NCBI RefSeq assembly: GCF_900155865.1
Contig: NZ_LT707006.1
Location: forward strand, 2,334,577-2,398,576
DNA length: 64,000 nucleotides
Reading direction: 5' to 3'
Origin: Bacteroides bouchesdurhonensis
GTDB taxonomy: Bacteria > Bacteroidota > Bacteroidia > Bacteroidales > Bacteroidaceae
A program made the position numbers and the translations under genes. Below the pieces are notes generated by a model. It had not been told where the DNA came from, ran no database searches, and saw nothing but the letters and a program-made list of their open reading frames with translations. Below are positions 25,879 to 34,863 of this stretch, one piece after another (position 1 is the stretch's first letter; the number at the start of each line of letters is the position of its first letter).

Positions 25879-26601
25879 TTATTTTTTCAAATCAAACAAG
25901 TAGGTAAGTTTCACTGTGATAGTACCATGTGCTGCACGTGAGAAATAGTCTTTTTTTGACGTGCTATAAAAGTCTGATAAAGCGAAATAATATCTTCCTT
26001 CAACTAGAAAGCTACCTGCTTTTTTAGTTCTTAGTTCTACTCCACCGCCACCGGCAATACCGTAATCGAATTTATTATCAAGTTTACCACCATAGACAGC
26101 TTTCTGAGTATTTGTCAGAGAGTTCATATCTATATTTGTTGTTTTTTCCGATTCTCCTATCAAGAAACCGATTTGTGGACCTAAATTTAGAAAAAACTGC
26201 AATCCTTTTTCATTTCCAAATGCTAAATGAGCTAGAAAAGGGATATCGATATAATTTAATTTTCGAGTATATGCTCTGCTGGTATCTTTGACGGGTTCTC
26301 CGTTTTCTCCGGCTATCTCAAATAATTCATCCCAACCTCTTTGTGAAAAGTTTAATTCTACTTGCGCACCGCATATCATAGCAAAATACTTCTCGGAAAT
26401 ATAGCGTGCTGTTAATCCTCCGGTAATTCCCATCAAACTATTTTGTTTGATAGTAGGAGTAAAAGATGCACTATTTAAATTCACTCCTCCGTTAAATCCG
26501 ACAGAGAAGTTGTGACGAGCTTCACCTATTTGTGCACTTGCAGGAAAGGCTAGTCCTACAAGTAATGAAGCAGCAATCAGACATGATTTTATCTTTATCA
26601 T
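25879..26601 (-). CDS. PorT-family outer membrane beta-barrel protein
   Basis: 240 residues with a signal peptide ending ASAQ. GFNGGVNLNSASF, ITGGLTARYISEKYFAM, LNYIDIPFLAHLAFG and FFLNLGPQIGFLIGE alternate in the pattern of an eight-strand barrel of the PorT/OMP_b-brl_2 type. The last residues (KLTYLFDLKK) give a terminal strand. Role unknown. It is second in an operon, 7 bases after the LysM protein gene, which suggests the two work at the outer membrane together. Confidence 0.82.
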   Translation of the reverse strand: MIKIKSCLIAASLLVGLAFPASAQIGEARHNFSVGFNGGVNLNSASFTPTIKQNSLMGITGGLTARYISEKYFAMICGAQVELNFSQRGWDELFEIAGENGEPVKDTSRAYTRKLNYIDIPFLAHLAFGNEKGLQFFLNLGPQIGFLIGESEKTTNIDMNSLTNTQKAVYGGKLDNKFDYGIAGGGGVELRTKKAGSFLVEGRYYFALSDFYSTSKKDYFSRAAHGTITVKLTYLFDLKK

Positions 26602-26608
26602 TGTTGTA

Positions 26609-28378
26609 CTATTCGAAATCGAGTTTTTCTAATTCAAAATTCTTAGTGAAATGGATGAAGAATACTTTCTTATTGATAAATCCTCCCCAATTATTAACCC
26701 GTTCGAATAAGAATCCTGTTTGTATTGGAGTCAGATTCATTTTAGGTAAATTATTCTCTAGCTCGGAACCGAAACGCGATAATCCTTTTAAAAAGAAAAA
26801 TCCGGTATCGAAACCTAACATTGCATAATTGGGATATTTGCTGGTAAGATCTTTACTATACCATTTATGATAAGCATTAGTAAATTGTATAGCAGCAGGA
26901 AATAAGGTATTCATATAGAACGAGGAATAGAAATACACATCCAATTCAAAGAAATTCTCCAAATGATCAAGAGTATATGTTTGCCATTCCGGGTAGCCGA
27001 ATAAGTGGATTCTCTGATCCGGAGCCTCCCTAACTAGCATAGTAAGTTGGGGTAGAGCTTTAATTAACAACACATTACTGCCAGATGTCGGAATGAATAT
27101 ATTTTCTTTGTCACTGCGTAGTGCTGCTTTTAGAGTTTCTTTGGTATCATTTTCACTGACACTGTTCATGGAAATGCCTTTGCTCTTTAGTTCTTGTTTC
27201 AATCCTTTGATGAACTCCGCTTTATCTTTGTCCGGACTGGTCGGTTCGATGAAGATAACATGAGCATTGGGAAATTGGCGAGTGAAATGTTCATATACTT
27301 TTGAATATAAATAAGACTGAGGGGTGTTTATTTGGTAAATGGAAGGATTGTTGAATACTTCCTCACTGTTTTGAGAGAAAGGAATTACTAAACGTATGTT
27401 GTTCTTTTGGGCAAAATCAGACAATGGCTTGATATGTTGTTGGTGCATTGGACCAAAAATAATATTCATTTTTTGCATTTCCTTCTTTGACAGTATATTG
27501 TTTATGGCAGAAGCATCTTTACCTGATTCATATACATACAGATCAATGGAAGTACCAGTACGTTTTAAGCTATCAATTGCCATCAGAAATCCTTCGTAAT
27601 ATTCTACCATACGTTTTTCCTCATGGAAAGGTAGAATTAAAGCTGCTTTTATAGTTGAGATTTCTTCTGGAGCCTCTTTTATTTTGTTGAATAATTCACT
27701 GTTACTTGGTGGAATCACATTCAAATCTTCTTTTTGAGTAGGCTCCAAAGTAACCGCATTTGGATAAGGAATGCAAAGGTATTGTCCTTTTTTCATACCT
27801 TCCTTTAACTCAGGATTAGCGGCTATCAATTCCTGTTCACTGATTCCATATTCACGACTTACACTAAAGATCGTTTCTTTGCGTTTTACTTTGTGCATAT
27901 CTTTGCATCTAGACTGTACTGGTCCTTGAATTGCAGTTTGTTCAACAGGAGGTTGAGTAGTGGGCGCAGTAGTCTTTTCTTCTTCTAAAGGAATTCGGAT
28001 TACTTGACCTATGCGGAAATTCTCGGCACTAAGTCCGGGATTGGCATCGCAAATTGCTTTGGCAGACACTTTATATAAAGTAGTAAGCTTATAAAGAGTT
28101 TCTCCAGCTTGGATAGTGTGAAATGTTTCCCCTTTCTGGCTAGCTTGTCCTTGTGGAATTTTAATAGTTTGTCCGGCATAAATTTTCTCTTCACATCCAG
28201 GATTCAACCGAATAATGTCTGCTGTGGTGACATTATACATCTTGGAAATAGAGTATAAATTCTGCCCTTTTTCAATGGTGTGCAAAATATAAGATTGGTT
28301 CTCTTGCGCATAACTAGTTACGTATGAAGCGCTTGCTAAAAGCAAAAGTATAAATATTCGACTTATCGGTTTCATCAA
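26609..28378 (-). CDS. LysM-repeat protein fused to a periplasmic-binding-protein-like domain
   Basis: 589 residues with a signal peptide. Three LysM units bind peptidoglycan: HTIEKGQNLYSISKMYNV (about 33), HTIQAGETLYKLTTLYKV (about 87) and HKVKRKETIFSVSREYGI (about 160). From about 240 the sequence IKAALILPFHEEKRMVEYYEGFLMA starts a type I periplasmic-binding fold (INIIFGPMHQQHIKPLSDFA, IRLVIPFSQNSEEVF) running to the end. Such fusions resemble the LppC/LpoA type and could sense or activate cell-wall synthesis rather than transport. A -7 box TACCTTTG (minus strand, plus 28410-28417) lies 32 bases upstream of the start. Confidence 0.85.
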   Translation of the reverse strand: MMKPISRIFILLLLASASYVTSYAQENQSYILHTIEKGQNLYSISKMYNVTTADIIRLNPGCEEKIYAGQTIKIPQGQASQKGETFHTIQAGETLYKLTTLYKVSAKAICDANPGLSAENFRIGQVIRIPLEEEKTTAPTTQPPVEQTAIQGPVQSRCKDMHKVKRKETIFSVSREYGISEQELIAANPELKEGMKKGQYLCIPYPNAVTLEPTQKEDLNVIPPSNSELFNKIKEAPEEISTIKAALILPFHEEKRMVEYYEGFLMAIDSLKRTGTSIDLYVYESGKDASAINNILSKKEMQKMNIIFGPMHQQHIKPLSDFAQKNNIRLVIPFSQNSEEVFNNPSIYQINTPQSYLYSKVYEHFTRQFPNAHVIFIEPTSPDKDKAEFIKGLKQELKSKGISMNSVSENDTKETLKAALRSDKENIFIPTSGSNVLLIKALPQLTMLVREAPDQRIHLFGYPEWQTYTLDHLENFFELDVYFYSSFYMNTLFPAAIQFTNAYHKWYSKDLTSKYPNYAMLGFDTGFFFLKGLSRFGSELENNLPKMNLTPIQTGFLFERVNNWGGFINKKVFFIHFTKNFELEKLDFE

Positions 28379-28517
28379 TTAATTACTATTAGTTCTTGAA
28401 ATCAAGGAACAAAGGTACAAATTATGACCTATATCTTCATAAGATTTGAGTTAAGAAAATAATATTGTGCTTTTTTAGGAGCATATTTCAGGCGGAAACA
28501 TTAATTTTGCGACATTT

Positions 28518-31358
28518 ATGAAGAAGATGAATATGCAAGAAACAGAATATATTAATGTGTATGGTGCACGGGTACACAACCTGAAAGATATTGATGCTGA
28601 GATTCCTCGTAATAGTTTGACGGTGATTACCGGATTGAGCGGAAGTGGAAAGTCTTCTCTCGCATTCGATACAATTTTTGCTGAGGGACAACGCCGTTAT
28701 ATTGAGACTTTTTCCGCGTATGCACGTAATTTCCTAGGAAATTTGGAACGTCCGGATGTAGATAAGATTACAGGATTAAGTCCTGTAATTTCTATTGAAC
28801 AGAAAACGACGAATAAGAATCCACGTTCTACAGTAGGAACTACAACGGAGATATATGATTATCTTCGTTTACTCTATGCCCGCGCAGGTATAGCCTATTC
28901 ATATCTGTCGGGGGAAAAGATGGTGAAATATACGGAAGAGCAGATATTGGATCTTATTCTGAAAGATTATAAAGGCAAGAAAATATATTTGCTTGCTCCA
29001 TTAGTCCGTTCACGTAAAGGACATTATAAGGAACTTTTTGAACAAGTCCGTAAGAAAGGGTACTTGTATGTACGTGTAGATGGGGAAGTTCGTGAGGTGA
29101 CACATGGCATGAAACTTGATCGTTATAAAAATCACGATATAGAGGTCGTGATAGATAAACTGATAGTTGCGGATAAAGATGATAAGCGGTTGAAACAAAG
29201 TGTGGCGACTGCTATGCGGCAAGGAGATGGTTTGTTGATGATACTGGATGCTCAGACCGAAAGTGTTCGGCACTATAGCAAACGGTTAATGTGTCCTGTC
29301 ACAGGACTGTCTTATCGTGAACCGGCTCCTCACAATTTCTCGTTCAATTCTCCTCAGGGGGCATGTCCGAAATGTAAAGGATTGGGTGTCGTTAGTCAGA
29401 TTGATATAGATAAGGTGATTCCTGATCGGGACTTATCTATTTACGAAGGCGCGATTGCTCCATTGGGTAAATATAAAAATGCGATGATTTTTTGGCAAAT
29501 AGGAGCTCTAATGGAGAAATATGAATCAAATTTGAAAACTCCTGTGAAAGAATTGCCGGATGATGCGATTGATGAGATCTTATATGGTTCTGATGAACGG
29601 ATTAAGATAAAGAGTTCACTGATTGGAACTTCTTCTGATTATTTTGTGACCTATGAAGGTGTAGTGAAGTACATTCAGATGTTACAGGAGAAAGATGCTT
29701 CGGCTACAGCACAGAAGTGGGCGGAGCAGTTTGCCAAGACGACTGTTTGTCCTGAATGTAAAGGTGCTCGTCTGAATAAGGAGGCACTTCATTTTCGTAT
29801 TCATGATAAGAATATTAATGAATTAGCCAACATGGATATCAACGAGTTGTATGAATGGTTGATGAATGTGGATGAGTTTCTGTCTGATAAACAAAAAAAG
29901 ATAGCAGCTGAGATTCTGAAAGAAATTCGTACCCGTTTGAAATTCCTGTTAGATGTTGGATTGGATTATTTGGCTCTGAATCGTAGCTCGGTAAGTCTTT
30001 CGGGAGGTGAAAGCCAGCGTATCCGTTTGGCTACACAAATTGGTTCGCAATTGGTCAATGTACTTTATATTTTGGATGAGCCGAGTATCGGTTTACATCA
30101 GCGCGACAACTTGCGTCTGATTAATTCTTTGAAAGAACTTCGTGATATGGGTAATTCTGTCATTGTGGTGGAACATGACAAAGATATGATGTTGGCAGCT
30201 GACTATGTCATTGATATGGGACCGAAGGCAGGGCGTTTGGGTGGAGAAGTCGTATTTGCCGGAACTCCGCAAGAGATGGTGAAAACTGATACGATGACTT
30301 CCCAATATTTGAATGGGAGGATGAAGATAGAAATTCCTGCCAAGAGAAGGAAAGGTAATGGAAAATCTCTGTGGTTGAAAGGGGCTAAAGGAAATAATCT
30401 AAAGAATGTAGATGTGGAATTTCCTTTGGGAAAATTAATTTGCGTAACGGGAGTTTCGGGAAGCGGTAAGTCTACGCTGATCAATGAGACCTTGCAACCT
30501 ATTCTTTCGCAGAAATTCTATCGTTCCTTGCAGGACCCTTTGGAGTATGATTCTATTGAAGGATTAGAAAATATTGATAAAGTTGTAAACGTCGATCAAT
30601 CTCCGCTAGGGCGGACTCCGCGTTCTAATCCGGCTACTTATACAGGTGTGTTTTCAGATATTCGTAATCTGTTTGTCGGGTTACCTGAAGCAAAGATTCG
30701 CGGGTATAAACCGGGGCGTTTTTCTTTTAATGTGGTAGGCGGACGTTGTGAAGCTTGCTCGGGAAATGGTTATAAAACGATTGAAATGAACTTCTTGCCG
30801 GATGTGTATGTGCCTTGTGAGGTTTGTCATGGTAAACGTTATAATCGTGAAACGTTAGAAGTACGTTTCAAAGGAAAATCTATTGCTGATGTGCTAGATA
30901 TGACTATCAATCGTGCAGTGGAGTTTTTTGAGAATGTTCCGCAAATTCTGAATAAAATTAAAGTGTTGCAGGATGTCGGATTGGGATATATTAAGTTAGG
31001 ACAGTCGTCCACTACACTTTCCGGTGGAGAAAGTCAGCGTGTAAAGTTGGCAACTGAGCTGTCTAAACGTGATACTGGTAAAACATTATACATATTGGAC
31101 GAACCTACAACCGGATTGCATTTTGAAGATATTCGTGTTTTAATGGGAGTCTTGAATAAGTTAGTTGATAAAGGAAATACAGTTATTGTTATTGAACATA
31201 ATTTGGACGTTATTAAAATGGCGGATTATATTATAGATATGGGTCCCGAAGGTGGTAAAGGAGGAGGGGAGCTCCTGAGTTATGGAACCCCTGAGGAAGT
31301 TGCAAAAAGTCAGAAAGGATATACTCCAAAGTTTCTTCGCGAGGAACTTTCCTTATGA
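28518..31358 (+). CDS. uvrA: Excinuclease ABC subunit A
   Basis: 946 residues, complete. UvrA is the dimeric ATPase that finds DNA damage and loads UvrB. The first ABC module has Walker A GLSGSGKSS (39-47) and signature LSGGESQRI. The second has GVSGSGKST and LSGGESQRV. Both zinc modules are present, CPVTG...CPKCKGLG and CEACSGNGY...CEVCHGKRY. The first ATG is used (28518); 28527 and 28533 are alternatives. A -7 box TAATTTTG lies at 28502-28509, very close to the start. Confidence 0.97.
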   Translation: MKKMNMQETEYINVYGARVHNLKDIDAEIPRNSLTVITGLSGSGKSSLAFDTIFAEGQRRYIETFSAYARNFLGNLERPDVDKITGLSPVISIEQKTTNKNPRSTVGTTTEIYDYLRLLYARAGIAYSYLSGEKMVKYTEEQILDLILKDYKGKKIYLLAPLVRSRKGHYKELFEQVRKKGYLYVRVDGEVREVTHGMKLDRYKNHDIEVVIDKLIVADKDDKRLKQSVATAMRQGDGLLMILDAQTESVRHYSKRLMCPVTGLSYREPAPHNFSFNSPQGACPKCKGLGVVSQIDIDKVIPDRDLSIYEGAIAPLGKYKNAMIFWQIGALMEKYESNLKTPVKELPDDAIDEILYGSDERIKIKSSLIGTSSDYFVTYEGVVKYIQMLQEKDASATAQKWAEQFAKTTVCPECKGARLNKEALHFRIHDKNINELANMDINELYEWLMNVDEFLSDKQKKIAAEILKEIRTRLKFLLDVGLDYLALNRSSVSLSGGESQRIRLATQIGSQLVNVLYILDEPSIGLHQRDNLRLINSLKELRDMGNSVIVVEHDKDMMLAADYVIDMGPKAGRLGGEVVFAGTPQEMVKTDTMTSQYLNGRMKIEIPAKRRKGNGKSLWLKGAKGNNLKNVDVEFPLGKLICVTGVSGSGKSTLINETLQPILSQKFYRSLQDPLEYDSIEGLENIDKVVNVDQSPLGRTPRSNPATYTGVFSDIRNLFVGLPEAKIRGYKPGRFSFNVVGGRCEACSGNGYKTIEMNFLPDVYVPCEVCHGKRYNRETLEVRFKGKSIADVLDMTINRAVEFFENVPQILNKIKVLQDVGLGYIKLGQSSTTLSGGESQRVKLATELSKRDTGKTLYILDEPTTGLHFEDIRVLMGVLNKLVDKGNTVIVIEHNLDVIKMADYIIDMGPEGGKGGGELLSYGTPEEVAKSQKGYTPKFLREELSL

Positions 31359-31374
31359 TTATAAAGGAGTAGAA

Positions 31375-31424
31375 ATAAAAAATGAATACGCTAATAAATA
31401 AGAAACGGCGCATTCATTTTTTAT
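31375..31424. terminator. Terminator after uvrA
   Basis: ATAAAAAATGAAT (31375-31387) and ATTCATTTTTTAT (31412-31424) are perfect reverse complements with a GC-containing loop. Confidence 0.7.
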
Positions 31425-31498
31425 TTAATATCTTCTTTTCTGATTTATTGTTCGAACTTTATTATTTTTGCGAATAAAAATTTAGAAAAGAAACAAGA

Positions 31499-31978
31499 AT
31501 GAAGATTAATAAGACCAATGTTGCCCGTCTGCTGGATAAGGCTAAAATACCTTATGAACTCATCCCTTATGAGGTAGACGAAAATGATCTAAGTGCTATT
31601 CATGTAGCTAGCAGCCTGGGAGAAAATGTAGAACAAGTGTTTAAAACACTAATTTTACAGGGTGATAAGAGTGGTTATTTTGTTTGTGTTATTCCGGGAG
31701 AACATGAGGTTGATTTGAAATTAGCTGCGAAAGTATCCGGAAATAAAAAGTGTGATTTAATACCAGTGAAAGAGCTTTTGCCATTGACGGGATATATTCG
31801 TGGGGGATGTTCTCCTATTGGGATGAAGAAACACTTTCCGACTTATATTCATGAAACTTGCCGGGATTTTTCGTATATTTATGTAAGTGCGGGAATACGT
31901 GGATTACAGATAAAAATAGCTCCGAATGATTTAATTCGTGAGGTACAAGCAGAAGTTTGTCTGTTGTATATCGAGTAA
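31499..31978 (+). CDS. ybaK: Cys-tRNA(Pro)/Cys-tRNA(Cys) deacylase YbaK family
   Basis: 159 residues. NVARLLDKAKIPYELIPYE, the ASSLGENVEQVFKTLILQGD stretch with the conserved lysine, and GYIRGGCSPIGMKKHFPTYI are the YbaK/EbsC blocks. The protein hydrolyses Cys mischarged on tRNA(Pro). A -7 box TATTTTTG lies at 31463-31470. It is a second free-standing editing factor in this window besides the AlaX-type gene. Confidence 0.9.
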   Translation: MKINKTNVARLLDKAKIPYELIPYEVDENDLSAIHVASSLGENVEQVFKTLILQGDKSGYFVCVIPGEHEVDLKLAAKVSGNKKCDLIPVKELLPLTGYIRGGCSPIGMKKHFPTYIHETCRDFSYIYVSAGIRGLQIKIAPNDLIREVQAEVCLLYIE

Positions 31979-31993
31979 ATTCCGGAAAAAGTA

Positions 31994-32001
31994 TATATTT
32001 G
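31994..32001 (+). promoter_or_regulatory. -7 element of the peptide transporter gene
   Basis: TATATTTG matches TAnnTTTG and lies 50 bases before the chosen start at 32052. It follows the ybaK stop, so the transporter is probably transcribed separately. It also argues against the upstream in-frame ATG at 31938. Confidence 0.5.
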
Positions 32002-32051
32002 CAAAAAATATAAAAAACAAAATCAATTTATTAATTAAAAAACTTATATCT

Positions 32052-33614
32052 ATGTTCAAGAAACACCCTAAGGGTTTGATTGGTGCGGCATTGGCAAATA
32101 TGGGAGAGCGTTTTGGCTTCTATATCATGATGGCAATCTTAACACTGTTTATCTCTGCAAAATTTGGGTTGTCCGAAATTACTACCGGATACATTTATTC
32201 CGTATTTTATGCTTTAATCTATATTTTAGCTTTGGTAGGAGGTATTATTGCCGATAAAACGAGAAACTTCAAAAGAACTATTCTGATAGGTCTGATATTA
32301 ATGGCTGTCGGCTATTTGATAATTGCTATTCCTACTCCCACACCTGTACCTGATATGGCTCTTTATTTGGGATTAACCTGTTTGGGACTTTTTGTGATTG
32401 CTTTTGGTAATGGTTTGTTTAAAGGAAATCTTCAAGCATTGGTAGGTCAGATGTATGATGACCCAAAATATTCTAGCTTACGTGATTCTGGTTTCCAGAT
32501 ATTTTATATGTTTATTAATATAGGTGCTGTTTTTGCTCCATTTATTGCTATTGGTGTACGTAACTGGTGGTTGCAAGTGAATAATTTGGATTATGATGCT
32601 AGTTTGCCTGAATTGTGTCATCAATATCTGGAAAAAGGAAGTGAAATGGCCCCACAAGCAATGGAAAATTTAACTACATTGGCAAATAAAGCTGTTTTAG
32701 ATGCTACTCCTGTTACAGATATGAATGTATTTGTACATAACTATCTTGATGTGTTTAACCGTGGTTTCCAATATGCTTTTATGGCTGCCATCGCTGCAAT
32801 GATTATTTCATTAGTAATTTATATAGTGAATAAGAATCGTTTTCCGGATCCTGCAAAGAAAGTAGTAGTCAATAAGGGTGGTAATGTAACGGTTAGTAAA
32901 GAAGAAATAGCAATGAGTGCAACCGAAATTAAACAACGCATATATGCTTTGTTTGCAGTATTTGGCGTTGTGATCTTTTTCTGGATGTCTTTCCATCAGA
33001 ACGGTTATTCTCTGACATATTTTGCTCGTGATTATGTTGATTTAAGCGTTATTAATATCGATTTAGGCTTTACCCAAATAAAGGGAGCTGAAATATTCCA
33101 AAGTGTTAATCCTTTCTTTGTTGTATTCCTTACTCCATTTATCATGTGGTTATTTGGTGCTTTGAAAAAGATAAATAAGGAACCATCTACTCCTATGAAA
33201 ATAGCTATTGGTATGGGTATTGCTTCATTGGCATATATATTCCTAATGGTATTCTCGTTCACATTGCCTTCAAAAGAAGTATTAGGTACTATGAGTGCTA
33301 ATGAAATAGAGGCAATTCGTGTTACTCCATGGGTTATGGTTGGTTTATATTTCATCCTTACAGTTGCTGAGTTGTGTATTTCTCCATTAGGGTTATCATT
33401 TGTATCTAAAGTTTCACCTCCTCATTTGCAAGGATTGATGCAGGGATGTTGGTTGGCTGCAACTGCGATAGGTAACTTATTAGTATTTATCGGTGGTATA
33501 CTTTATACAACAGTTCCGATTTGGGCTTGTTGGTTGGTATTTGTTGGTGCAACTGGCATTTCAATGATATTAATGCTTTCAATGGTGAAATGGCTGGAGC
33601 GAGTAGCTAAATAA
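32052..33614 (+). CDS. POT/PTR2-family proton-dependent oligopeptide transporter
   Basis: 520 residues from the ATG at 32052. An in-frame ATG at 31938 lies inside ybaK and adds a basic stretch without family similarity. NMGERFGFYIMMAILTLFI contains the ERFGFY motif of the POT family (E-x-F-x-x-Y proton/peptide site). GIIADKTRNFKRTILIG and GNGLFKGNLQALVGQMYD are further conserved parts, and about 12-14 membrane helices are visible. It takes up di- and tripeptides with protons. A long 18-bp hairpin follows the stop. Confidence 0.9.
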   Translation: MFKKHPKGLIGAALANMGERFGFYIMMAILTLFISAKFGLSEITTGYIYSVFYALIYILALVGGIIADKTRNFKRTILIGLILMAVGYLIIAIPTPTPVPDMALYLGLTCLGLFVIAFGNGLFKGNLQALVGQMYDDPKYSSLRDSGFQIFYMFINIGAVFAPFIAIGVRNWWLQVNNLDYDASLPELCHQYLEKGSEMAPQAMENLTTLANKAVLDATPVTDMNVFVHNYLDVFNRGFQYAFMAAIAAMIISLVIYIVNKNRFPDPAKKVVVNKGGNVTVSKEEIAMSATEIKQRIYALFAVFGVVIFFWMSFHQNGYSLTYFARDYVDLSVINIDLGFTQIKGAEIFQSVNPFFVVFLTPFIMWLFGALKKINKEPSTPMKIAIGMGIASLAYIFLMVFSFTLPSKEVLGTMSANEIEAIRVTPWVMVGLYFILTVAELCISPLGLSFVSKVSPPHLQGLMQGCWLAATAIGNLLVFIGGILYTTVPIWACWLVFVGATGISMILMLSMVKWLERVAK

Positions 33615-33639
33615 AATTCTGGTTATAACACTCAATAAA

Positions 33640-33689
33640 AACCCCGGTACATCTATTTTTATTAAAGTAACAATAGATGTACCGGGGTT
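33640..33689. terminator. Terminator with 18-bp stem
   Basis: AACCCCGGTACATCTATT (33640-33657) and its exact reverse complement (33672-33689) form a strong hairpin between the transporter gene and the converging GNAT gene. Confidence 0.8.
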
Positions 33690-33856
33690 ATACATTTATA
33701 ATCTTCGAACTGATTTTTTTAATGACCGTTATATTTAATATCAATCATTGAGAAGATTTATTTTTTTATTGAGAAGAAAAAAATAATCTATTAGCATCTT
33801 TTTTTTATGAAGAAAATAGTTTTTGTTAATAGAAAAGAGAAGTGCAGAAGCTTCTT

Positions 33857-34354
33857 TTATATTTCCAATCCCATGATGTAATCGTTCATATAGTATCCAT
33901 TTCCGATCGGAAAATCTCCTTCACGTAGTTTTTTCATTCCCATATGTTCGTAGAATTTTAGTGCTTTGTTATTACGGTTCACATTAAGTTCCATCAAACA
34001 TGGGCTCGGATGTACTTCTTTAATGTATTTAATAGCTTCTCTAAATAAGAAGCTACCGCAATGAGCATTCTGGAAATTAGGCAGAACATATATTTTTTGT
34101 AAGTGAAATACATTATTCTCCTGAGGCTGTACCGAAACATATCCACATGGTTCACATCCTTCATAAGCAATAAAGTAAACATGCCCTTCTTCTTCTATCT
34201 GTTTACGTATATTTTCAGGACTGTACATCCAATCCATCATATAATTTAATTGTTCAGAAGATAATATTTCTTTGTAGGTGGCAGGGAAAACATTTTGAGC
34301 CATCTTATTGATTAAATTGCAATCGCTAACTGTTGCTTTTCGAATGGTAAACAT
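33857..34354 (-). CDS. GNAT-family N-acetyltransferase
   Basis: 165 residues. FTIRKATVSDCNLINKMA opens the fold. VYFIAYEGCEPCGYVSVQ and LQKIYVLPNFQNAHCGSFLF carry the acetyl-CoA strand and loop, and ELNVNRNNKALKFYEHMGMK the final motif. The substrate is unknown (small amine or protein N-terminus). The start at 34354 is preferred over the TTG at 34390 because that TTG lies inside a -7 box (TATATTTG on the minus strand, plus 34388-34395). Confidence 0.85.
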   Translation of the reverse strand: MFTIRKATVSDCNLINKMAQNVFPATYKEILSSEQLNYMMDWMYSPENIRKQIEEEGHVYFIAYEGCEPCGYVSVQPQENNVFHLQKIYVLPNFQNAHCGSFLFREAIKYIKEVHPSPCLMELNVNRNNKALKFYEHMGMKKLREGDFPIGNGYYMNDYIMGLEI

Positions 34355-34456
34355 ATTATCGTACTTAATTTGTAGTTTTACAGGATACAAATATAGATAT
34401 TATTTCTTTTTATAATAAGGTGATTACTGTTTAATTGATTAATTATTATTAAATTA

Positions 34457-34499
34457 TAGTACTTTGTAATACATAGTACTAAAGTAATACATATATTTG
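34457..34499 (+). promoter_or_regulatory. Tandem operator-like repeats and -7 box of the PadR-PspC operon
   Basis: TAGTACTTTGTAATACA (34457-34473) is repeated directly as TAGTACTAAAGTAATACA (34474-34491), differing by one indel and a short core change. TACTTT and AAAGTA also form an inverted pair. The -7 box TATATTTG (34492-34499) abuts the second copy. A PadR dimer binding here would cover the promoter. Confidence 0.55.
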
Positions 34500-34519
34500 T
34501 TACATCAAAAAGATCTATT

Positions 34520-34846
34520 ATGAATGTAGACAATGTAAAATCTCAGATGCGAAAAGGCCTATTAGAGTATTGCATTATGCTGTTACTCCATAAAGAACCT
34601 GCCTATGCTTCGGATATTATTCAGAAACTGAAAGAAGCACAGTTAATTGTAGTGGAAGGCACTCTATATCCACTGCTTACTCGTCTGAAAAATGATGATT
34701 TGTTAAGTTATGAATGGGTGGAGTCTACCCAAGGACCACCGCGTAAGTATTATAAGTTAACAGAGAAAGGAGAAGCTTTTCTTGGCGAACTGGAACTTTC
34801 GTGGAAGGAACTGAATGAGACTGTGAATCATATTGCTAATAGATAA
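34520..34846 (+). CDS. PadR-family transcriptional regulator
   Basis: 108 residues, the small PadR type. RKGLLEYCIMLLLHKEPAYASDIIQKL is the winged-helix HTH. VVEGTLYPLLTRLKNDDLLSYEW and GPPRKYYKLTEKGEAFL are the conserved wing. It ends with a short dimerization helix. Such genes usually repress their own operon, here the PspC-domain gene 17 bases downstream. Tandem repeats next to the promoter are the likely operator. Confidence 0.9.
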   Translation: MNVDNVKSQMRKGLLEYCIMLLLHKEPAYASDIIQKLKEAQLIVVEGTLYPLLTRLKNDDLLSYEWVESTQGPPRKYYKLTEKGEAFLGELELSWKELNETVNHIANR

Positions 34847-34863
34847 ATTGAAAAAGAAATAGG

